Below, piece by piece: positions 35,452 through 44,082 of a DNA stretch of 64,000 nt (the first letter of the stretch is position 1; every line of letters starts with the position of its first letter). Made by a program: the position numbers and the translations under genes. The stretch comes from JBQSUQ01 sp052384575 (GTDB taxonomy: Bacteria > Pseudomonadota > Gammaproteobacteria > Enterobacterales > Pasteurellaceae): the NCBI GenBank assembly GCA_052384575.1, contig JBQSUQ010000016.1; one strand, given 5' to 3'. The notes beneath the pieces were generated by a model that was not told where the DNA came from, made no database searches, and saw nothing but the letters and a program-made list of their open reading frames with translations.

Positions 35452-37635
35452 ATGATGGATATTTCGCAACTTCTTGATGGATTAAATGACAAGCAACGTG
35501 AAGCGGTGGCAGCACCTTTAGGCAATTATTTGGTACTGGCTGGCGCGGGTTCTGGAAAAACGCGTGTGCTTACTCATCGTATTGCGTGGCTCATAGCAGT
35601 AGAAGGGATTTCGGAAGGTGGTATTATGGCGGTCACTTTTACCAATAAAGCTGCGGCTGAAATGCGTCATCGTATTCAATCAACCCTTGCGCAATATTCA
35701 CAACATAGTTTGTTTGGTATGTGGGTCGGCACTTTCCACAGCATTGCTCATCGCTTATTACGAGCTCATTATGCTGATGTAAATTTACCGCAAGATTTCC
35801 AAATTTTAGACAGTGAAGATCAATTGCGTTTAATTAAACGCTTATTGAAGTTACATCATTACGATGAAAAAATATTTCCGCCTAAACAAGCTTGTTGGTA
35901 TATCAATCAGAAAAAAGATGAAGGATTGCGACCTCATCAAATTGATCATATGAATGATCGGCAAGAGAAAGAGTGGGTTCGAATTTATCAAATTTATCAA
36001 GATACTTGCGATCGTTCAGGTTTAGTGGATTTTGCTGAAATTCTATTGAGAGCTTATGAGCTCTTTTTAACCAAACCCATCATTTTACAAAACTATCAAC
36101 GCCGTTTTCGTCAAATTCTGGTGGATGAGTTTCAAGACACCAACAAAATTCAATATGCTTGGATCAAATTATTAGCCGGTCAGAACACAAATGTGATGAT
36201 TGTAGGCGATGATGACCAGTCAATTTATGGTTGGCGTGGTGCACAAATTGAAAATATTCAGCATTTTTTAGATGATTTCCATCAAGCTCAAACTATTCGT
36301 TTAGAGCAAAATTACCGCTCCACAGGCAATATTTTACAAGCTGCAAATGAGCTGATTGCTAATAATGACAACCGTTTAGGTAAAGATTTATGGACGGATG
36401 GCGATAAGGGTGATCCTGTGGGAATTTACGCGGCATTTAATGAATTAGACGAAGCCTTATTTGTATCATCGCAAATTAAAATTTGGTTAGAAGATGGTGG
36501 TAAATTAGATGATTGTGCAGTGCTTTATCGTAGCAATAGCCAATCTCGTGTGCTAGAAGAAGCATTAATTCGCGCGCAAATTCCCTATCGCATTTATGGT
36601 GGAATGCGATTCTTCGAACGCCAAGAAATTAAAGACGCTTTGGCCTATTTACGTTTAGTTAATAATCGACATGATGACGCTGCGTTTGAACGTGTGATTA
36701 ACACACCAACCAGAGGAATTGGTGACCGCACTTTAGATACCTTACGTCAACTGACCAGAGAGCGAGAAGTCACTCTGTGGCAAGCCACGCAAATTGCGAT
36801 GCAAGAGAATATGTTAGCAGGGCGAGCAGCCACCGCGTTATTACGTTTTGTGGAATTAATCAATTCATTAGCCCAAGATAGTATGGATATGCCATTATTT
36901 GAGCAAACCGATTTTGTGATTAAACATTCTGGTTTATATCAAATGTATGAGCAAGAAAAGGGCGAAAAAGGCGAAGTACGTATTGAGAACTTAGCTGAAT
37001 TAGTGTCTGCAGCGAGAGAATTTATTAAACCTGATGATGCGGAAGATATGTCTGATTTAACTGCATTTCTGACGCACGCGTCATTGGAAGCGGGCGAAGA
37101 ACAAGCCAATCCGCATCAAGCAAGTGTTCAGATGATGACCTTACATTCAGCGAAAGGGTTAGAGTTTCCTCGTGTTTTTATGGTAGGAGTTGAAGAGGGC
37201 ATTTTCCCGAGTTTCTTATCCTTAGAGGAACCAGGGCGCTTAGAAGAAGAACGTCGTTTGGCTTATGTGGGCATTACACGAGCAAAACAAAAATTAACTA
37301 TTTGTTATGCTGAAAGCCGCCGTTTATATGGTAAAGAAGAACGCCATATCCCTTCGCGTTTTATTAGTGAATTGCCTGATGAATGTATCCAAGCGGTGCG
37401 TTTACGTGGTACAGTAACCCGCGCCTACAATCAAAGTGCGGTGAATTCTAGCCGAGTTTTTGTGGACGAAAATAGTGGTTGGAAAGCAGGACAAAAAGTG
37501 CGCCACGAGAAATTTGGCCAAGGCACCATTATTAATGTCGAAGGTGCGGATAACAACACTAGATTACAAATCGCCTTCCAAGGTCAAGGCATTAAGTGGC
37601 TTATTGCGCATTTAGCAAAATTAGAACGGTTATAA
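35452..37635 (+). CDS. uvrD: DNA helicase II UvrD
   Basis: ATP-dependent 3'-5' helicase (superfamily 1) acting in nucleotide-excision and mismatch repair; 727 residues. The Walker A motif GAGSGKT is at 31-37 (motif I), then VTFTNKAAAEMRHRI (Ia), WVGTFHSIAHRLLR, the DEFQDTN box (II), GDDDQSIYGWRGA (III), LEQNYRST (IV), MTLHSAKGLEFPRVF (V) and EERRLAYVGITRAKQKL (VI). The C-terminal Tudor-like segment KVRHEKFGQGTIINVEG is also present. Two ATGs in tandem leave the exact start open by one codon. The rarD-like gene begins four bases after its stop. Confidence 0.96.
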   Translation: MMDISQLLDGLNDKQREAVAAPLGNYLVLAGAGSGKTRVLTHRIAWLIAVEGISEGGIMAVTFTNKAAAEMRHRIQSTLAQYSQHSLFGMWVGTFHSIAHRLLRAHYADVNLPQDFQILDSEDQLRLIKRLLKLHHYDEKIFPPKQACWYINQKKDEGLRPHQIDHMNDRQEKEWVRIYQIYQDTCDRSGLVDFAEILLRAYELFLTKPIILQNYQRRFRQILVDEFQDTNKIQYAWIKLLAGQNTNVMIVGDDDQSIYGWRGAQIENIQHFLDDFHQAQTIRLEQNYRSTGNILQAANELIANNDNRLGKDLWTDGDKGDPVGIYAAFNELDEALFVSSQIKIWLEDGGKLDDCAVLYRSNSQSRVLEEALIRAQIPYRIYGGMRFFERQEIKDALAYLRLVNNRHDDAAFERVINTPTRGIGDRTLDTLRQLTREREVTLWQATQIAMQENMLAGRAATALLRFVELINSLAQDSMDMPLFEQTDFVIKHSGLYQMYEQEKGEKGEVRIENLAELVSAAREFIKPDDAEDMSDLTAFLTHASLEAGEEQANPHQASVQMMTLHSAKGLEFPRVFMVGVEEGIFPSFLSLEEPGRLEEERRLAYVGITRAKQKLTICYAESRRLYGKEERHIPSRFISELPDECIQAVRLRGTVTRAYNQSAVNSSRVFVDENSGWKAGQKVRHEKFGQGTIINVEGADNNTRLQIAFQGQGIKWLIAHLAKLERL

Positions 37636-37639
37636 ATAT

Positions 37640-38521
37640 ATGATTAAAGGGATTTCGTTTTCTATCATTGCCTCTTTATTGTTCGGCATTGTGTATTTTC
37701 TTTCTACGGTGCTACAACCGCTGGAAGGCGAAATGTTATTTGGCTGGCGAACGTTAGTGACCTTACCTTTTCTAGCTGTGCTACTTTACAGCTTGAAACA
37801 GCACAAAGCCTTTTTTCAATTTTTAATCCAAGTAAAAAATCAACCGCGCTTATTTATTGTTCTGCTTTTTACAAGTGCCACTATGGGTGTGCAAATGTGG
37901 TTATTTGTATGGGCGCCTGTACATAATCGAGCCATTGAGGTTTCAATTGGTTATCTATTAATGCCTTTAATTATGGTATTAATTGGGCGTTTTTTCTATA
38001 AAGAACGGATGTCTAAAATAAAGACTTATTCGGTTTTATTTGCAGCTATCGGCGTGCTAAGTAAAGTGATTTTGACGGGCGTTTTCTCTTGGGAAACGGG
38101 CTTGGTTTGTATTGGCTATCCCGTCTATTTTGCTGTAAGAAAATATTTTAATGTGCTGCATTTATCCAGTTTTATTTTTGAAATGTTGTTACTGGTACCC
38201 GCTTCAATTTATTTTGCTTCCCAAACGGATATGGTTTGGATTCAAAGTCAAAATCCTCATATCTATCTCTGGCTTGCGTTGCTTGGTGCTGTAGGTGGTT
38301 TAGCACTGGGGTTATATATTTTATCAAGCCAATGTTTACCTATTAATTTATTGGGATTATTAGGATATTTTGAACCTTTTTTCATGTTATGTGTTTCTTT
38401 CTTAATTGGTGAAAGCTTACAAAGCGATTCTTACCTTTTAATGATCTGTTTACTTATTGCCGTTGCGCTTTTAGTTTGGGATGGTATTGCGAATTTACCT
38501 AAAAGACGAATTAAGGTATAG
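37640..38521 (+). CDS. rarD: RarD-type EamA family transporter
   Basis: Inner-membrane protein of 293 residues with about ten transmembrane segments in two EamA halves, typical of RarD permeases of the drug/metabolite transporter superfamily. It starts MIKGISFSIIASLLFGIVYFLST and contains EMLFGWRTLVTLPFL and APVHNRAIEVSIGYLLMPLIMVLIGRFFYKERM, matching the RarD pattern of a charged loop after a conserved NxxxE/SxGY region. The substrate is unknown. It follows uvrD by four bases and is probably co-transcribed with it. It ends about 45 bases before the TPP riboswitch. Confidence 0.88.
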   Translation: MIKGISFSIIASLLFGIVYFLSTVLQPLEGEMLFGWRTLVTLPFLAVLLYSLKQHKAFFQFLIQVKNQPRLFIVLLFTSATMGVQMWLFVWAPVHNRAIEVSIGYLLMPLIMVLIGRFFYKERMSKIKTYSVLFAAIGVLSKVILTGVFSWETGLVCIGYPVYFAVRKYFNVLHLSSFIFEMLLLVPASIYFASQTDMVWIQSQNPHIYLWLALLGAVGGLALGLYILSSQCLPINLLGLLGYFEPFFMLCVSFLIGESLQSDSYLLMICLLIAVALLVWDGIANLPKRRIKV

Positions 38522-38565
38522 ATTTTTATTGCTAAGTTTGGGCAAAAACACTTACACTAAACCGT

Positions 38566-38648
38566 TCTCATCGGGGTGCTAATATTCATTGGCTGAGAAA
38601 ATACCCGTTGAACCTGAACCGATTAATATCAGCGTAGGGATTTGAGAA
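38566..38648 (+). ncRNA. TPP riboswitch (THI element) of thiB-thiP
   Basis: The conserved boxes are all visible in order: TCATCGGGGTGCT (38569-38580 plus flank), GGCTGAGAAAATACCC (from 38591), GTTGAACCTGAACCG, and the closing GCGTAGGGATTTGAGAAA (38632-38649). Position 65 bases before thiB predicts repression of the transporter when thiamine pyrophosphate is plentiful. Confidence 0.95.
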
Positions 38649-38712
38649 ACGTCAACTTTAACAAAATTTGACCGCACTTAAATTCCTTTAATTTTTGATT
38701 AGAGGATTTTTT

Positions 38713-39714
38713 ATGTCTAACAAAACATATGGTTTTATCACCGCACTTTCTTTATTTTCCACTTCTGTACTTGCTAATAGCACCACTGTCAATGTGTATT
38801 CTGAAGAGTTTTTTGGTTCTGAATGGGGACCGGGTGGAGAAGTGAAACAATTGTTTGAAAAACAATTCCCACAATGTTCAGTGAATTATCAAGTGTTCGA
38901 TAGCCGAAATACTTTATTAAATCGTCTTCGTTTAGAAGGAAAGAAAACCAAAGCGGACGTTGTGTTAGGGTTGGATAATTTCCAAATGGAAGCTGCACAA
39001 AAAACAGGATTATTTGCAAAAACATCAGTAGATTTAACCGCACTTTCACTACCATTTGATTGGCAAGATCAAACTTTTGTTCCTTATGAGTTTGGTCAAT
39101 TTGCCTTTATTTATGATAAGAACAAATTGAAAAATCCACCAAAAAGTTTGCAAGAATTAGTTGAGCGTCAGGACTTGCGCATCATTTATCAAGATCCTCG
39201 TACTAGCAGTATGGGGCGTGGTTTATTAGCTTGGATGAATGTGGTTTATCCCGCAGATAAAATTGAACAAGCTTGGAAAAACTTAGCGAAACATACGGTA
39301 ACAGTGGGTAAAGGTTGGAGCGAAACTTACGGTGTATTCCTCAAAGGTGAATCAGATCTAGTATTTAGTCACAATACTTCGCCAATTTACCATGTGCTTA
39401 ATGATAAAACTGATCAATATGTTGCCACTGATTTTAGTGAAGGAGCTTTGTATCAAGTGGATACTATGGCGAAAATTGCAAGGCATGATAATCCATGTGC
39501 GGATCAATTTATCCAATTTGTCCTATCACCAGCAGCACAAAAAGAGATTAGTCAGAAAAATGTCATGCTTTCTGTGATTGCAACAGAAGTAGAGCCACAT
39601 TTTGATGCATTAAAACAACAACAGTTTAAGGTGAAAAGCCTGAATACAGAAAAAGTAACAGAGCAAAACATTAAGCAATGGACATCGGCATGGCAATCGA
39701 TTTTAAGTCAATAA
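38713..39714 (+). CDS. thiB: Thiamine ABC transporter, periplasmic binding protein
   Basis: Periplasmic binding protein of 333 residues for thiamine, TMP and TPP. The signal peptide MSNKTYGFITALSLFSTSVLA precedes NSTTVNVYSEEFFGSEWGPGGEVKQLFEKQF, the ThiB start. Later hallmarks are DVVLGLDNFQMEAAQKTGLF, YEFGQFAFIYDKNKL, YQDPRTSSMGRGLLAWMNVV, GWSETYGVFLKGESDLVFSHNTSP. The start at 38713 follows AGAGGA (38701-38706); an in-frame ATG at 38695 would overlap that site. It is preceded by a TPP riboswitch and overlaps thiP by 37 bases. Confidence 0.96.
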   Translation: MSNKTYGFITALSLFSTSVLANSTTVNVYSEEFFGSEWGPGGEVKQLFEKQFPQCSVNYQVFDSRNTLLNRLRLEGKKTKADVVLGLDNFQMEAAQKTGLFAKTSVDLTALSLPFDWQDQTFVPYEFGQFAFIYDKNKLKNPPKSLQELVERQDLRIIYQDPRTSSMGRGLLAWMNVVYPADKIEQAWKNLAKHTVTVGKGWSETYGVFLKGESDLVFSHNTSPIYHVLNDKTDQYVATDFSEGALYQVDTMAKIARHDNPCADQFIQFVLSPAAQKEISQKNVMLSVIATEVEPHFDALKQQQFKVKSLNTEKVTEQNIKQWTSAWQSILSQ

Positions 39715-41318
39715 AGATTGCCGTTAAACAAAATTTACCGCGTTTATCTTGGCAGCATTATATTGCTGCCTTGATCGTTTTATCTATTTTATTGTCTGTT
39801 TATTTTTCTAGCTTGCGCGCGGTTTGGCAAGTTGGCGACAACGTTTTGCAAGGTGTATGGCAAGATCCTTATATTTATCAAGTTATCTCTTTTAGCTTAA
39901 CTCAAGCCTCATTATCAGCTTTGTTATCTCTGATTATTGGATTACTATTTGCCCGCGCTTTTTTCTATCAAAGTTTTAAGGGCAAAAGTGTCTTACTCAG
40001 ATTATTTTCATTGACCTTTGTATTACCTTCACTCGTTGCTATTTTCGGTATCCTTGGTGTTTATGGTGCATCTGGTTGGTTAGGCGGATTAAGTAAACAA
40101 TTCGCTTTTAGTTGGACGCCTTCTATCTATGGTTTGACAGGGATTCTGATTGCGCATTTATTTTTTAATATTCCTTTAGCAACCCGATTGTTTTTGCAAG
40201 CATATCAATCAATTCCTTATCAACAACATCAGCTTGCAGCACAGATCAATTTACGCGGTTGGCAATTTATTCGTTGGATTGAACTTCCCTATTTAAAACA
40301 ACAAATATTGCCCGTATTTATTATGATTTTTATGCTGTGTTTTACCAGTTTCGCTATTGTACTTGTATTGGGCGGTGGACCTAAGTACACCACATTAGAA
40401 GTCGCTATTTATCAAGCGATCATATTTGATTTTGATTTACCCAAAGCGGTGCAATTTGCATTATTACAATTTGTTTTTTGTATCCTATTATTTTTATTAA
40501 GCAGTTGGTTTAGCCCAACAGCAGAAACACAACTAAGCCAACGTAGCTATTGGGTTGCGCACCAATCAAAATGGGTACAATACTGGCAGATTACATTGAT
40601 ATTCATCACGAGCTTATTTTTACTTTTACCCTTAATGAATATTGTGATTAGTGCGGTTTCATCTGAGGCGATTTTGACTGCATGGAAACAAGTCGCGTTA
40701 TGGAAAGCAGTCACTTATTCAATGAGTATCGCTCCTTTATCCGCGCTGGCATCTGTTGTTATGGCAATATCATTATTGCTAGCGTCAAGACGATTATATT
40801 GGTTAGGATTTCAACGATTTTCTGATGGAATGATCCATTTTAGTTTGGCAATTTTAGCGATTCCAATGTTATTGCTCGCTATGGGACTGTTCTTATGGTT
40901 AAGAGAATGGGACTTTACCCGAATTCATCTCTTTATTTTACTGATCTTTTGTAATTCTGTGATGGCATTGCCTTTTGTAATTCGTATTCTCGCAAGCCCA
41001 ATGAAATATAATCTGAGCCATTATGAAAAACTTTGTCAGTCATTAGGCATTACGGGGTGGCAACGTTTCAAATTAATTGAATGGCACAGTTTATCGGCAC
41101 CAATGAAATATGCTTTTGCACTTGCTTGTTGTCTGTCTCTGGGCGATTTTACGGCGATCGCATTATTTGGTAATCAAGACTTTAGTTCACTGCCTTATTT
41201 GCTTTATCAACAATTAGGCAGCTATCGTGGTGATGAAAGTGCAGTTACAGCACTGATTTTATTATTAAGTTGTTTGGGATTATTCTACTGGTTAGAAAAG
41301 CATAAACATAACGAATAA
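39678..41318 (+). CDS. thiP: Thiamine ABC transporter permease ThiP
   Basis: Inner-membrane permease of 546 residues composed of two homologous six-helix halves, as in other ThiP/FbpB-type fused permeases. EAA-like loops are visible in each half: QLAAQINLRGWQFIRWIELPYLKQQILPV near 190-218 and LCQSLGITGWQRFKLIEWHSLSAPMKYA near 452-480. The start is not certain: ATG at 39678 or 39690, both inside thiB and neither with a clear ribosome-binding site, so translation is probably coupled to thiB. A terminator follows and no thiQ ATPase gene is present downstream, which is unusual for this operon. Confidence 0.94.
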   Translation: MDIGMAIDFKSIKIAVKQNLPRLSWQHYIAALIVLSILLSVYFSSLRAVWQVGDNVLQGVWQDPYIYQVISFSLTQASLSALLSLIIGLLFARAFFYQSFKGKSVLLRLFSLTFVLPSLVAIFGILGVYGASGWLGGLSKQFAFSWTPSIYGLTGILIAHLFFNIPLATRLFLQAYQSIPYQQHQLAAQINLRGWQFIRWIELPYLKQQILPVFIMIFMLCFTSFAIVLVLGGGPKYTTLEVAIYQAIIFDFDLPKAVQFALLQFVFCILLFLLSSWFSPTAETQLSQRSYWVAHQSKWVQYWQITLIFITSLFLLLPLMNIVISAVSSEAILTAWKQVALWKAVTYSMSIAPLSALASVVMAISLLLASRRLYWLGFQRFSDGMIHFSLAILAIPMLLLAMGLFLWLREWDFTRIHLFILLIFCNSVMALPFVIRILASPMKYNLSHYEKLCQSLGITGWQRFKLIEWHSLSAPMKYAFALACCLSLGDFTAIALFGNQDFSSLPYLLYQQLGSYRGDESAVTALILLLSCLGLFYWLEKHKHNE

Positions 41319-41355
41319 AAATAGCAGAAAATCCACCGCACTTTTAAGCAAAAAT

Positions 41356-41386
41356 AAAGGCAAAGTGATTAAACTTTGCCTTGTTG
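41356..41386. terminator. Terminator between thiP and the DASS transporter
   Basis: AAGGCAAAGT (41357-41366) pairs with ACTTTGCCTT (41373-41382). Both flanks are AT-rich, and it serves the convergent genes. A single uptake sequence (ACCGCACTT) lies just upstream at about 41335-41343. Confidence 0.75.
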
Positions 41387-41403
41387 ATTATTGGGAGATG
41401 GAA

Positions 41404-42861
41404 TTACCACCAACCTAACATTTTCATCCAAATACCGCCAACACCAAACCAAATAATGAGTGAGACAATTGAAGCTGCGAAGCTTACTCCCCACCATTGC
41501 CCAGTGCTGTTGTAACCTGAACCATATAATGCAGGCCCTGGACCGCCAGCATATTGTGTTAAGCTCATTGATAACGTAGAAGTATAACCTAGACCAATTG
41601 CCGCAATAATTGGTGGTGTCCCTACTGCGATAGCAGCTGCCAAGAAGGCTAAATACATCGCTGAAATATGCGCCATAGCAGAGGCGAAGAAGTAACGGGT
41701 ATAAAAATAAACCAGTACCAAAATAGAGAATGCAATAGGCCAGCTAAATGTTCCTACTGAATTTGCGATATGGTTTGACACCCACGCAATTGCACCGTAT
41801 TTATTCAATGCATTTGCCATCATAACTAATACAGCAAACCAGAACATAGTATCCCAAGCGGTTGTTTCTTCGACAATGTTTTTCCACGTCATGATATTAG
41901 TAAATAATAAAATGACTAAGCCAATAAAGGCAGAAACTGTAGCTGGAATATGGAAAACAAGATCACCAACAGTCCAAAGGAATAAAAGTAAAACGAAATC
42001 TAAAGCAAGGATGATTTCTGCTTTACTCATAGGTCCCATATTTTTGAGTTCTTCTTTTGCCATTTCTGCCATTTTTGGCGTGTTTTTGAGTTCTGGTGGA
42101 TAAATCAGATACACAAAATAAGGCAAGACAATTAAACTCACAATACCTGGAACAATGGCACCTAAGAACCAAGTCATCCAAGAAATATTAACGCCTTGCC
42201 CTTTGGCTAGTTCGGCAATAAGCGGGTTTCCTGCCATAGCGGTTAAGAACATAGTACAAACTATGGTATCAATTTGTGATACAGCGATTGCTAAAAATGC
42301 ACCTGCGCGGCGAGCCGTTGGGCCAGGTTTTGAATCGTAAGCATCAGCAATGGATTGCATGATAGGGTACATAATACCGCCCCCACGAGCAGATGCTGAC
42401 GGAATACCAGGTCCGATAATTACATCGGCTAAGGCGATACCATAGGCAACACCCATCATTTTTTTACCAAAACGAGCTACGAAATAGAGTGCAATGCGTT
42501 TCCCTAAGCCTGTTTTTATGACGGCACGTGATAAAAACATGGCAATACCAATTAACCAGATAGTACCATTGGCAAAGCCTGAAAGCATACCAACATCGCC
42601 TTGTTTGGCTGAAAGTGGTGTTAATCCCGTTAAACCACTTACCACTAAAGCGACGAGAGTAGCAGCCCCCATAGGCATCGCTTTCGCAATAATTGCAACA
42701 ATGGTTGCAACGAATAAAGCTAACATTCCCCATGCTTTAGGTGATAAATTTTCAGGAGTTGGGCAAAACCAAATCGCCAATCCCACTAAAATGGCGATGA
42801 GTAAACCTTGCCACTTAAATCCGAGTTTTACTTCAATATGATTTTTTGCTTGAGCCATCAT
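41404..42861 (-). CDS. DASS family anion/dicarboxylate:sodium symporter (CitT-like)
   Basis: Inner-membrane transporter of 485 residues with 12 or more hydrophobic segments, of the divalent anion:Na+ symporter family (CitT/TtdT/YflS branch). IPSASARGGGIMYPIMQSIADAY near 153-175 occupies the place of the first substrate-binding SNT-like motif. SAMAHISAMYLAFLAAAIAVGTPP near 391-414 is the second conserved region. Likely substrates are C4-dicarboxylates, 2-oxoglutarate or citrate; the sequence does not decide. From memory, Rd has a close relative beside its citrate lyase genes, but none is seen here. GGAGGG precedes tandem ATGs. A hairpin with a U-tract lies in its leader. Confidence 0.85.
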   Translation of the reverse strand: MMAQAKNHIEVKLGFKWQGLLIAILVGLAIWFCPTPENLSPKAWGMLALFVATIVAIIAKAMPMGAATLVALVVSGLTGLTPLSAKQGDVGMLSGFANGTIWLIGIAMFLSRAVIKTGLGKRIALYFVARFGKKMMGVAYGIALADVIIGPGIPSASARGGGIMYPIMQSIADAYDSKPGPTARRAGAFLAIAVSQIDTIVCTMFLTAMAGNPLIAELAKGQGVNISWMTWFLGAIVPGIVSLIVLPYFVYLIYPPELKNTPKMAEMAKEELKNMGPMSKAEIILALDFVLLLFLWTVGDLVFHIPATVSAFIGLVILLFTNIMTWKNIVEETTAWDTMFWFAVLVMMANALNKYGAIAWVSNHIANSVGTFSWPIAFSILVLVYFYTRYFFASAMAHISAMYLAFLAAAIAVGTPPIIAAIGLGYTSTLSMSLTQYAGGPGPALYGSGYNSTGQWWGVSFAASIVSLIIWFGVGGIWMKMLGWW

Positions 42862-42880
42862 ATATTCCCTCCAACAAAAT

Positions 42881-42908
42881 AAAAAAGGGATATCTTGATG
42901 ATATCCCC
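42881..42908 (-). terminator. Terminator-like hairpin in the leader of the DASS gene
   Basis: On the minus strand GGGATATC pairs with GATATCCC over a short loop and is followed by TTTTTT, then the gene's own GGAGGG and ATG. It looks like an intrinsic terminator placed inside the 5' leader, so it could be an attenuator. Confidence 0.6.
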
Positions 42909-43063
42909 GCCAAATGAGGTTATGTATAAAATACCATCATTCGAGTATCGATTCTAGCATACCACTAATGAGTTAGTAAGTGTTATTTAATACTGAAACG
43001 ATATTATTTAAATGATATATAAAATAGAAGGAAATTCACCGCACTTTGTTCAAATTTTTCAAT

Positions 43064-43095
43064 AAAAAACGCCACATTTTATTGTGGCGTTTTTT
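43064..43095 (-). terminator. Terminator of the secD-secF operon
   Basis: AACGCCACA pairs with TGTGGCGTT, flanked by A6 and T6, directly after the secF stop. Confidence 0.9.
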
Positions 43096-43108
43096 GTGTT
43101 TTGTGTAT

Positions 43109-44068
43109 TTAGAAACCTTCTTCCCAATCTTCTTTTTCATTAATTTTGATTTGCATATGTTCACGTTTTAAGCCGAGATCAAATGCAACTGCAATCGCAA
43201 CGAAAATCGATGAATAGGTACCAAATCCAATACCAATTAATAAGGCTAATGAGAAGCTATAAATTGTTGGACCACCGAAAAAGAGCAAGGCGAATACCAC
43301 GAATAACGTGGTTACCGAAGTAATCATTGTTCTCGCTAAGGTTTGCGTTAAAGAAATATCAATGATTTCTTCACTACTCATACGGCGAATTTTACGGAAG
43401 TTTTCACGTACGCGGTCAAATACAACGATACTATCATTGAGCGAGTAACCCACAACCGTCAGAATCGCAGCAACGAAGCTCAGATCCATTTCGATTTGTA
43501 GGAAAGAGAAAATACCTAATGTAACGATCACGTCGTGGGCGAGTGCTAAAATACCACCTGCGCCTAAGCGCACTTCAAACCGCATCCCAATATACGCAAG
43601 TAGCATCACAAGGGTTGCTAACATCGCATAAGTAGCTCCTTGAGTCAGTTCTTCCCCTACATTTGGACCTACAAATTCAACCGCTCTGATTTGAATATTA
43701 GGATCAAGTGCGGTCATAATTTCTTTAATTTTACTGCTCATTTGTGCATCACTTGTAGACGTCGGCAAGCGAATAATAACATCACTTGTTGAGCCTGATG
43801 TTTGCACTAATGCACCAGTAATATTATTTTCCACTAAGCTTGAGCGAATATTGTCAAGATTTACTGCTTGTGAAAAATGGGTATCAACCACCATACCACC
43901 AGTAAAATCAAGCCCCCAGTTAAACCCTTTTGTAAAAATAGTAAACAGGAAGAAACTGGTTATCAATAATGAGAAAATGTAACCGAATTTACGGTATCTC
44001 ATAAAGCGAATTAATGGGAATGGCAAGGAAACACCTTGGTATTCATGTTTTGATTTAATTGAGCTCAC
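43109..44068 (-). CDS. secF: Protein translocase subunit SecF
   Basis: Inner-membrane protein of 319 residues that works with SecD and YajC to drive protein export using the proton gradient. Six membrane segments and one large periplasmic loop are present. Family marks are FNWGLDFTGGMVVDTHF near 48-64, VEFVGPNVGEELTQGATYA, GGILALAHDVIVTLGIFSF, LTVVGYSLNDSIVVFDRVREN and ITSVTTLFVVFALLFFGG. It lies 14 bases after secD, in the order yajC-secD-secF. Confidence 0.97.
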   Translation of the reverse strand: MSSIKSKHEYQGVSLPFPLIRFMRYRKFGYIFSLLITSFFLFTIFTKGFNWGLDFTGGMVVDTHFSQAVNLDNIRSSLVENNITGALVQTSGSTSDVIIRLPTSTSDAQMSSKIKEIMTALDPNIQIRAVEFVGPNVGEELTQGATYAMLATLVMLLAYIGMRFEVRLGAGGILALAHDVIVTLGIFSFLQIEMDLSFVAAILTVVGYSLNDSIVVFDRVRENFRKIRRMSSEEIIDISLTQTLARTMITSVTTLFVVFALLFFGGPTIYSFSLALLIGIGFGTYSSIFVAIAVAFDLGLKREHMQIKINEKEDWEEGF

Positions 44069-44082
44069 AATTTCTCTCCTTG

